DNA from: Gammaproteobacteria bacterium
GTDB taxonomy: Bacteria; Pseudomonadota; Gammaproteobacteria; Pseudomonadales; Azotimanducaceae
Direction: 5' to 3'
Assembly (NCBI GenBank): GCA_030430515.1
Contig: JAUIKX010000142.1
Location: forward strand, 1-8,738
Length of the DNA stretch: 8,738 bases
The notes below the pieces were generated by a model. It searched no databases. It was not told where the DNA came from and was given only the letters and a program-made list of their open reading frames with translations. Both the position numbers and the translations under genes were made by a program. Position 1 is the stretch's first letter, and every line of letters begins with the position of its first letter. This document shows positions 1-6,356 of the stretch, piece after piece.

Positions 1-1278
1 CTCATCCGCTGGACCAACTACCTCGTTGCCGCGCTTGTAGTGGCCATTCTGATCTGGTCGTACTTTGCTCGCGCCGACGTTGTCGTGGCGGCCGCCGGCA
101 CGCTCGTTCCCGAAGACGATATTCGCCGCATCTATGCGCCGATTGATGGTGAGCTGGTCGATCTCTACGCCACCGTAGGTGCGCCGGTGCGCAAAGGCGA
201 CATCGTTGCGCGGCTCAATGCCCGCGGCGCCATAGAAGCGGCGAGCAAGGTCGTTGAGGCGAACATACGCCTGGCGGATGCACGGCAGGCCTTTGAGAGT
301 TTTCCGGAACAGCGTGCGCTGCTCGAGCGGAAAATCCAGTCGTTGCAGAACAGGCTGTCGTTTCTGGAGCGGGATTACGACCAGCGCCTGGCCGATGGTC
401 TTCACCGGCTGGCGCAGGCGCAGCGTGCGAAGCTCGTGGAAGCGCGATCAATGGTGGAACAGGCGCAGCGAAAGACGGCGACCGCGGCCGCGGAGATGGC
501 GCAGTTCGAGCGTCTTTTCGCGCTTTCCGGCGGCGGTGGCGTGTCAAGGGTGCAGGTCGAGCAGAAACGCAATGCGCATCTGGATGCACAGGCGCAGCTG
601 CGTAATGCCGAAGCTCGGCTGTCGACGTTGGAATATGAGCTTGGTCAGGCGGTGGCGCAGGCTGACAAGAGTGTTGCAACCGCGGCGCAGGAGATTACCG
701 AGACGCGTATTCAGATCGAGCAGACGCGAAGGCAGATAGAGCGAGAGCAGTCTGAGGTGGAAGTACGCTTCCGCAGCGCCGAACTCGCGGCCGAGTCTGC
801 CCAGAGGGTGAGTTTCAAGAACTTCGATGAAAACAATTTTCTCAAAATCTATGCGCCTGTTTCGGGCGTGGTGACGCAGGTCTCATTTACTCAGGAAGGC
901 GACAAGGTGCGCTCCACACAACCACTGCTGAGCGTTGCACCAGAGCAGTCGCGCAAGATTCTGCTGGTGCGCATCCCCGAAAAAGACCGGGGTTTTCTGT
1001 CTGTCGGGCAGGCCGCCAAGCTCAAGTTCAACGCTTTTCCCTACCAGAACTATGGGTCTCTGGAAGGCCGTCTCGACTATGTGTCGCCTACCGTCGTTGT
1101 TGACAAGAATACGAATGCATCCATGTACGAAGGCAAGATCCGCCTGGATACCGATCAGGTGCTCACTGCTCAGGGACCAACCAGCCTGCGCTATGGCATG
1201 GGCGCCATCGCAGAAATCGTTGTGCGCGAACGGCGGGTGATCGACTTCGCTTTGGATCCGTTGAGACGTTTCAAGTAA
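1..1278 (+). CDS. HlyD-family membrane fusion (periplasmic adaptor) protein, 5' partial
   Basis: This is the inner-membrane and periplasmic adaptor of a type I-like exporter, expected to bridge the ABC transporter encoded two genes downstream to an outer-membrane channel. The frame is open from base 1, so the true start lies left of the window; a GTG at 40 falls inside the membrane helix and is not the likely start. Counting from the first visible codon (425 residues), residues 7-24 form a single transmembrane helix. A first lipoyl half-motif (YAPIDGELVDLYATVG) starts near 45. A long Ala/Gln/Glu-rich coiled-coil hairpin spans about 80-268, with a tip near 173-183 (ALSGGGGVSR). The second lipoyl half (YAPVSGVVTQVSF) starts near 284. 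A beta-barrel region at about 320-365 includes the family-typical FPYQNYG, and the C-terminus ends LDPLRRFK. Only a short cytoplasmic N-terminus should be missing. It is probably the first or second gene of the operon. Family assignment is firm; the cargo is unknown. Confidence 0.93.
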   Translation, partial: LIRWTNYLVAALVVAILIWSYFARADVVVAAAGTLVPEDDIRRIYAPIDGELVDLYATVGAPVRKGDIVARLNARGAIEAASKVVEANIRLADARQAFESFPEQRALLERKIQSLQNRLSFLERDYDQRLADGLHRLAQAQRAKLVEARSMVEQAQRKTATAAAEMAQFERLFALSGGGGVSRVQVEQKRNAHLDAQAQLRNAEARLSTLEYELGQAVAQADKSVATAAQEITETRIQIEQTRRQIEREQSEVEVRFRSAELAAESAQRVSFKNFDENNFLKIYAPVSGVVTQVSFTQEGDKVRSTQPLLSVAPEQSRKILLVRIPEKDRGFLSVGQAAKLKFNAFPYQNYGSLEGRLDYVSPTVVVDKNTNASMYEGKIRLDTDQVLTAQGPTSLRYGMGAIAEIVVRERRVIDFALDPLRRFK

Positions 1279-1296
1279 ATCCATAGAGCATCAGAT

Positions 1297-1303
1297 AGGA
1301 GGT
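1297..1303 (+). promoter_or_regulatory. Shine-Dalgarno site for the parvulin-like gene
   Basis: A perfect AGGAGGT lies in the 28-bp gap after the HlyD stop, with its GG core four bases before the ATG at 1307. It fixes that start codon and suggests strong independent initiation, giving the small protein a good chance of being made in excess over the exporter. Confidence 0.8.
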
Positions 1304-1306
1304 GCC

Positions 1307-2050
1307 ATGCAGATTGCAAAAATAGACGATACGACGTTCACCAGCGATGAACTGGTGAGTTGGTTGAAACTAACCGGGCGCTTCTCGCATGTCGTTCAGG
1401 ACATGATCATGGAGAAGCTCACGGCCACCGCGGCGCGGCGTAAAGGCATCGATGTGAACGCCGATGAGCTGCAGATGGCGGCAGATAACCATCGTCGGGT
1501 GCATGGTCTGCATCGGGTGTCGGATGCCAATGCCTTTCTCGATGCGGCTGAAGTGACGCTGGATGGCTACGAGGCGTTCATTGAAGATTCCGTGCTCGCC
1601 GGCAAGATGCGTGATGAGCTGTCGGATGTACAAGCAGTCGAGGCGTATTTCAATCTGAACAAGCCTGCCTACGAGTCGATCGAAGTGGGTCACATACTCG
1701 TCTCCAATGAAGATATGGCCCGTGAAGTGCTGGCTACGGTGGCTGAAGATCCGGCGAGCTTTGCCGAGCTCGCCCGCGAGGAGTCGATTGCTCAGACGGC
1801 CGCCGAGGGTGGGCGCATTGGTAAAGTGTTTCGCGATTCGTTGCCGGAAGAGCTGGCCGCGAAGCTGTTCAGTGTTGGCGAAGGCGAAGCATTGGGTCCG
1901 TTTGCCACCGACGATGGCTGCTTCGAGGTGTTCATGGTGTTCGCGCGCCACGAAGCTGAGCTCGACGACACCACACGCGAAACCATCCGACGCAGGCTCT
2001 ATGAAGACTGGCTGCGTTCGGCGGTAAACGACTTCAAAGTCGAAGCCTGA
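1307..2050 (+). CDS. Parvulin-type (PpiC/rotamase) peptidylprolyl isomerase-like protein, cytoplasmic
   Basis: The 247-residue protein has an N-terminal helical region (about 1-120) resembling the substrate-binding arm of SurA/PpiC proteins, and a C-terminal parvulin domain at about 124-215. Supporting motifs are VGHILV (His129), FAELAREES, GGRIG (168-172) and LFSVGEGEALGPFAT. There is no signal peptide or lipobox, so unlike SurA or PrsA it should stay in the cytoplasm, where it could hold an export substrate. The second active-site His (GYHII in typical members) reads GCFEV, with Phe206 in its place. The usual Cys/Asp position before GGDLG is Ile161 or Ala162. Catalysis may therefore be weak or absent. 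Its place between the adaptor and exporter genes, 28 bp and 10 bp away, ties it to secretion. PpiC-like genes beside peptidase-containing exporters occur in cyanobacterial and other peptide-export clusters, from general knowledge. The fold call is good; the chaperone role is inferred. Confidence 0.85.
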   Translation: MQIAKIDDTTFTSDELVSWLKLTGRFSHVVQDMIMEKLTATAARRKGIDVNADELQMAADNHRRVHGLHRVSDANAFLDAAEVTLDGYEAFIEDSVLAGKMRDELSDVQAVEAYFNLNKPAYESIEVGHILVSNEDMAREVLATVAEDPASFAELAREESIAQTAAEGGRIGKVFRDSLPEELAAKLFSVGEGEALGPFATDDGCFEVFMVFARHEAELDDTTRETIRRRLYEDWLRSAVNDFKVEA

Positions 2051-2053
2051 GGA
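2049..2053 (+). promoter_or_regulatory. Shine-Dalgarno site deciding a TTG start for the exporter
   Basis: GAGGA overlaps the stop codon of the parvulin-like gene and sits seven bases before TTG at 2061. No ATG or GTG lies close by in the same frame, and the nucleotide-binding-like fold begins within about ten residues of this TTG. The TTG is therefore the best start, and translation is probably coupled to the preceding gene. Confidence 0.65.
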
Positions 2054-2060
2054 CACTTCG

Positions 2061-5000
2061 TTGCTTGAAACGCTACCCGAGACGGAGTTTCTTTCGGCGT
2101 TGTCGGAAGAAGAGTTGGCGCTGCTTGCTGGCAGCGCCTCGCGGCAGCGATACCGTCTTGGCGATGTCGTCCTGCAGGCCGGTGACGAAGCCGAGGGCCT
2201 GCACGTCGTCGTTTCGGGGCGTCTCAGACTGTTCGACTCCGCAGACGGCAAGGAGCGTAGTGTGGGCATGCTCAAGGCCGGTGACATTGTCGGTGAGCTG
2301 GCCGCGCTGCGCCGCTACGAGTACGAATACTCGGTGCGCGCATCCGGTGCGACGGAACTCGTCTTCATCCCCGCGCAAACCTTTCGTCGAGTGCTCGCGC
2401 AGAACCCGGCAGCTGCCGAGTTCATGGCGAGCTTCGCGGCGATCCGGGCAACAGGGGGCGTTGTCGGTCAGCTCTTTGATATCGGCAAAATCGTCTCTCC
2501 CGAAGAGCTGCAGGAACTGGTTGCGACGGTCGGCATCAAGAGTGTGAGCGCGGGGCAGACCGTTCTGCCGCAGGACAGCAACGACGACACACGCCTTTAC
2601 GTTGTACGTCAGGGTATGGTCAAACTGGTTCGTACGGAAGACGACGACACCTTTGAGCTGGCTCGACTCGAAGCGGGTGAGGTATTCGGCGAGAAAGCGT
2701 GCCTGTCGAACCAGGCGCACATGACCAGTGCGGTAGCGGCGACGAACGTGGTGCTGCTGGTCATTCCTCGCGAGACCGTGAAAGTCATGCTCGGCCACAA
2801 TCCGCGGTTGCGAGTTGATCTGGAGGAGCGCATTCATGCGCTCGAGCGGGAGCTTACCCGACAGAAGAAGCTCAATGAAATGCGGCAGGCGCCTCTGCTG
2901 AAGTTTGACATGTCATCTCGCGAGCGGCTCGGCGAGCGGGTGGTCAGGCGTTTTCCGCTGGTGCATCAGGCAGAGGAGATGGACTGCGGTGCGGCATGCC
3001 TGGCGATGATCTGCAGACATTACGGCGTGCAGACCAGCCTCGGCAAGCTGCGGGATCTCATCAACGTCACCCGTGAAGGCGCTACGCTGGACAGCGTCGC
3101 CCGTGTCGCGGAGTCGCTTGGTTTCACCACTCGTGGGGTGAGGGCGTCGATGCCGTCGCTTCAGAGTTTCGAGCTGCCCTTCATTGCGCACTGGGAGGGT
3201 TACCACTTCGTTGTCGTATACGGGGTTTCCAGCGAGCACGTCTGGCTGGCTGATCCGGGACCCGGCTTCCGCAAGCTGACGGTGGAAGAGTTTGAGAAGG
3301 GCTGGACCGGCACCTGTCTGCTGTTTTCGCCGACATCCATCGACAGTGATCAACAAGACCGCCCGTCGCCCTGGCTGCGTTTCGCCTCCTACCTCAAGCC
3401 CCACACCCGGGCGATCGGCCATATGTTCATGGCCGCGCTGGTCATCCAGCTTCTGAATCTCGCGCCACCCGTGATTACTCAGAACATCTTCGACCGGGTC
3501 ATCGTGCACGAAAACACCGAGCTGCTGACCTATCTGGCAGTTGGCCTGGTGCTTGCGCAGGTGTTTGCTCAGGCCACCACGTTCATGCGTGGTTATCTCG
3601 CGAACTTCATGACCCGAAGTATGGACTTCGCGATGATGTCGGGGTTCTTCCGGCATACCCTGGCCTTACCCATCGCCTTTTTCGCGACGCGTCGAACCGG
3701 GGATGTGGTGGCGCGCTTCCAGGAAAACCAGACGATTCGCGAGTTCCTCACCGGGCAGACGGTGGGCACGGTACTCAATGTGCTCATGGTGTTCGTTTAT
3801 CTCACCGTTATGTTCCTCTACAACGTCAAACTGACGCTGCTGTTGCTGGTGCTGATTCTGCCGCTCTTCGTCATGACCGTTCTGGTCACACCGCGAATGA
3901 AGGCATACAGCCGCAAGATGTTCGAGGCGTCTACCGATGCCGAAGGCGTGCTCATGGAAACCATCAGCGCCGCGGAGCCAATCAAGGGTATGGGTATCGA
4001 GCGGCAGGCGCGGCTCAAGTGGGAGGAAAAGTATGCGCGCGCGCTGAACGTACAATATAAGGCCGAGGGCTTTCACCTGCTCGTCGGCACCGGCAGTCAG
4101 CTGCTGAATGTCATCGCGACGGTGTCGGTTCTGTTCGTGGGTGCGAGCATGGTCATCAGCCAGGAGATGAGCGTGGGCCAGCTCATAGCGTTCAACATGC
4201 TCGCCACCTCGGTGTTGAATCCACTCATGGGTCTGGTGGGCCTGTGGGATGAGCTTCATGCGGCCGGTGTGGCTATCGAGCGGCTGTCTGATGTGCTCGA
4301 CCTCGAGCCCGAACAGAAGCCTGAAGAGATGTCTTCGAGAGTCGTGCTGCCGCACATTCATGGCGATGTGCGCCTCGACAATGTGTTTTTCCGCTATGGC
4401 GGGGAGGAAAACCCGTACGTGCTCAAAGGTGTCAGTCTGGATATCGCGGCGGGTGAAATGGTGGCCATCGTCGGCCAGAGCGGTTCTGGTAAATCCACGC
4501 TGGCGAAGTTGCTGGTGGGCCTTTACCCGCCAGACGAAGGCCGCGTCACGATTGACGGGTACGACCTTTCGTTGGTGGAGCTGAACCAGTTTCGCGCGCA
4601 AGTGGGATATGTCATGCAATCCAACCTGCTTCTGCAGGGGACCATTGCCGAGAACATCGCCGTCGGCGATGAAGAGCCCGATCAGCGCCGCATCATCGAA
4701 GCGGCTCGCCTGGCCGATGCCCACAACTTCATCAGCAGCCTGCCACTCGGTTACGAAAACAAGGTCGGTGAGCGTGGCGTGGGTCTGTCTGGCGGGCAGG
4801 TGCAACGCATCTGCATTGCGCGTGCGCTCTACCGTGAACCGCGGTTGTTGATCTTCGACGAGGCGACCTCGGCGCTCGACACCGAATCGGAGAGCAACAT
4901 TCTCAGCCGCATGGACGGCATCATGCAGGGACGTACGGCCGTGGTCATCGCGCACCGGATGAGTACCATCATGAAAGCAGATCGGGTGGTCGTTCTGCAC

Positions 5001-5099
5001 GACGGCGCCATTACCGAGATCGGCTCTCACGATGAGCTGTATGCGCAGCGGGGCATGTATTACCAGCTCGTGCAGAAGCAGATGGGACAGGCGGCATGA
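2061..5099 (+). CDS. Peptidase C39-containing ABC exporter with two N-terminal cyclic-nucleotide-binding-like domains
   Basis: This 1012-residue protein should cleave a leader from a substrate on the cytoplasmic side and pump the product out with ATP. Domain order is: cNMP-binding-like fold 1 (about 8-125, GELAAL at 78-83); fold 2 (about 145-250, VFGEKACL at 208-215); a charged helical linker (253-276); a C39 peptidase (about 297-425); six membrane helices (about 445-730); and an ATPase (about 765-1010). The C39 site is complete: oxyanion Gln303, Cys309 in [11 protein letters not shown], His382 in EGYHFVV and Asp398 in LADPGPG. The ATPase has Walker [10 protein letters not shown] (805-813), Q-loop Gln853, signature LSGGQ (909-913), Walker B LLIFDE (929-934) and switch His965. 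Typical C39 exporters are about 700 residues, and the excess here is the regulatory N-terminus. Both cNMP folds lack the phosphate-binding Arg. The TTG start is supported by GAGGA at 2049. The gene ends in an ATGA overlap with the next one. The substrate is not identified. Confidence 0.94.
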   Translation: MLETLPETEFLSALSEEELALLAGSASRQRYRLGDVVLQAGDEAEGLHVVVSGRLRLFDSADGKERSVGMLKAGDIVGELAALRRYEYEYSVRASGATELVFIPAQTFRRVLAQNPAAAEFMASFAAIRATGGVVGQLFDIGKIVSPEELQELVATVGIKSVSAGQTVLPQDSNDDTRLYVVRQGMVKLVRTEDDDTFELARLEAGEVFGEKACLSNQAHMTSAVAATNVVLLVIPRETVKVMLGHNPRLRVDLEERIHALERELTRQKKLNEMRQAPLLKFDMSSRERLGERVVRRFPLVHQAEEMDCGAACLAMICRHYGVQTSLGKLRDLINVTREGATLDSVARVAESLGFTTRGVRASMPSLQSFELPFIAHWEGYHFVVVYGVSSEHVWLADPGPGFRKLTVEEFEKGWTGTCLLFSPTSIDSDQQDRPSPWLRFASYLKPHTRAIGHMFMAALVIQLLNLAPPVITQNIFDRVIVHENTELLTYLAVGLVLAQVFAQATTFMRGYLANFMTRSMDFAMMSGFFRHTLALPIAFFATRRTGDVVARFQENQTIREFLTGQTVGTVLNVLMVFVYLTVMFLYNVKLTLLLLVLILPLFVMTVLVTPRMKAYSRKMFEASTDAEGVLMETISAAEPIKGMGIERQARLKWEEKYARALNVQYKAEGFHLLVGTGSQLLNVIATVSVLFVGASMVISQEMSVGQLIAFNMLATSVLNPLMGLVGLWDELHAAGVAIERLSDVLDLEPEQKPEEMSSRVVLPHIHGDVRLDNVFFRYGGEENPYVLKGVSLDIAAGEMVAIVGQSGSGKSTLAKLLVGLYPPDEGRVTIDGYDLSLVELNQFRAQVGYVMQSNLLLQGTIAENIAVGDEEPDQRRIIEAARLADAHNFISSLPLGYENKVGERGVGLSGGQVQRICIARALYREPRLLIFDEATSALDTESESNILSRMDGIMQGRTAVVIAHRMSTIMKADRVVVLHDGAITEIGSHDELYAQRGMYYQLVQKQMGQAA
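5096..5099 (+). other. ATGA stop/start overlap coupling the exporter to the activator gene
   Basis: The exporter stop TGA (5097-5099) overlaps the activator ATG (5096-5098). No strong Shine-Dalgarno stands before this ATG; the bases are GATGGGACAGGCGGC. Translation of the activator therefore probably depends on ribosomes finishing the exporter. Confidence 0.8.
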
Positions 5100-6352
5100 A
5101 GCGTCTCAGTTTCGAAGAGCTCTCTCCCGGCGAACCAGGACGTGTCGTCGAGAAGCTGGAGATTTTGCGCACCAGACTGCGTCTGGCAAGCCACCTCGAC
5201 AAGTCGCAGATCAACGATCTGCTGGCCGACCTCAGCGAGCTGCGCAGCGATTTTCTGCTGGCGCGCAGCGCATCATCGATCCGCAGCGATTCGCAGCCTG
5301 TGTCTGCTGGCTCGTCGAAGCCTGCTTCGCCCAAAACAACCCACGCGGATCTAGGCTTCGAAGGCGTGCTGGGGGAAAGCCCGGGTGTGCTCGAAGCGTT
5401 GGAGATCGTCCGCAGAGCGGCGCCGACGACCCTGCCGATGCTGATCGACGGCGAAAGCGGTACGGGTAAGGAGCTGTTTGCCAGGGTCATACATAACAAC
5501 AGCGCCCGCGCCGACGAGCCGTTCGTATCGGTGAACTGCGGCGCCATTCCAGAAAATCTCATCGAGTCGGAGTTGTTCGGGCACAAGAAAGGGGCGTTCA
5601 CCGGTGCCACCAGCGATCGTAAAGGGCGCTTCGAGGCGGCCGATGGCGGCACCATCTTTCTCGATGAAGTGGGCGAGCTGCCCATGCAAGGTCAGGTAAA
5701 ACTGCTTCGAGTGCTGCAGGCGCAGGAGGTGCAGCGTGTCGGTTCCGATACGCCGGTGTCTGTCGATACGCGCGTAGTGGCGGCGACCAACCGCAATCTG
5801 GCAGAGATGGCCGAAGCGGGCACGTTTCGCGAGGATCTCTACTACCGACTCAGCGTCATCCAGGTGAGCTTGCCGTCTCTGCGAGAGCGCCGGGACGAAA
5901 TACCTCTGCTCTGCGACTACTTTCTTGCGCAAGCGGCCCAGGAGCTCGACAGAGCACCCCTGGTGCTCGGCTCCGGCCTGCGCCGCTTTCTGGAAACCTA
6001 CCGGTTCCCCGGAAATATTCGCGAGTTGCGCAATATGATCTTCAGGCTGTCCTGTCTGGCCGATGGTGAGGCGGGAATCTCGCACCTGCCGGTCACTCTC
6101 CGCAGCGCTCCGGAACCTGAATCGGACGCCAATCCGGCTGTAGCGACGATCGACGTCAACTCTCTCGCCGACGTGCGTCGCAAGGCAGGCGATGATGCGG
6201 AGCGCCGTTTCCTGGAAGAGGGGTTGCGGCAAACCTCGGGCCGCGTTGTGGATCTGGCCCGAAGGCTGGATATGAACCGCTCCTATCTGCAGACCCTGCT
6301 TAAAAAGCATGGTCTGAAGTCGAAAGCTTTCCGGCAGTCCTCGGGCGGGTGA
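5096..6352 (+). CDS. Sigma-54-dependent transcriptional activator (enhancer-binding protein) without receiver domain
   Basis: This 418-residue AAA+ activator should hydrolyse ATP to open promoters bound by sigma-54 RNA polymerase. Residues 1-57 are a short helical region ([19 protein letters not shown] and onward), followed by a Ser/Thr/Pro-rich linker at 58-82. The AAA+ domain spans about 87-325: Walker A GESGTGKE (119-126), sigma-54-contacting loop GAFTGA (166-171), Walker [10 protein letters not shown] (184-192), Arg-finger region REDLYYRL (245-252) and the RFPGNIREL motif from 303. A Fis-type helix-turn-helix lies at about 370-408 ([20 protein letters not shown]). There is no receiver, GAF, PAS or FHA domain, so the input is not obvious; PspF is a known precedent for an activator without a sensory domain. 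It closes the exporter operon and is translationally coupled to it, suggesting local or autogenous control. Family and sigma-54 dependence are well supported; target promoters are not visible. Confidence 0.93.
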   Translation: MKRLSFEELSPGEPGRVVEKLEILRTRLRLASHLDKSQINDLLADLSELRSDFLLARSASSIRSDSQPVSAGSSKPASPKTTHADLGFEGVLGESPGVLEALEIVRRAAPTTLPMLIDGESGTGKELFARVIHNNSARADEPFVSVNCGAIPENLIESELFGHKKGAFTGATSDRKGRFEAADGGTIFLDEVGELPMQGQVKLLRVLQAQEVQRVGSDTPVSVDTRVVAATNRNLAEMAEAGTFREDLYYRLSVIQVSLPSLRERRDEIPLLCDYFLAQAAQELDRAPLVLGSGLRRFLETYRFPGNIRELRNMIFRLSCLADGEAGISHLPVTLRSAPEPESDANPAVATIDVNSLADVRRKAGDDAERRFLEEGLRQTSGRVVDLARRLDMNRSYLQTLLKKHGLKSKAFRQSSGG

Positions 6353-6356
6353 GCGG

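Noticed and set aside
40..1278. GTG at 40 as the start of the HlyD protein
   Set aside because: It would begin in the middle of the transmembrane helix; the frame is open to base 1 and encodes the first half of that helix.
1279..1306. Search for a promoter or small leader-peptide gene between HlyD and the parvulin-like gene
   Set aside because: The gap is 28 bp and holds a clear Shine-Dalgarno site but no -10/-35 or -24/-12 pair and no ORF.
1370..2287. A 305-codon minus-strand open frame across the parvulin-like gene and exporter start
   Set aside because: It is antisense to a clear parvulin domain and a nucleotide-binding-like fold and shows no motif of its own.
3760..3795. A sigma-54-like GGGCACG...TGTGC sequence
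   Set aside because: The distance between the GG and GC elements is too long for a -24/-12 promoter, and it lies deep inside the exporter coding region.
3666..5030. A 454-codon open frame on the minus strand inside the exporter gene
   Set aside because: Its translation is rich in His, Arg and Gln with no recognisable domain, and it lies wholly opposite a gene with full ABC motifs; it is a product of GC-rich codon use.
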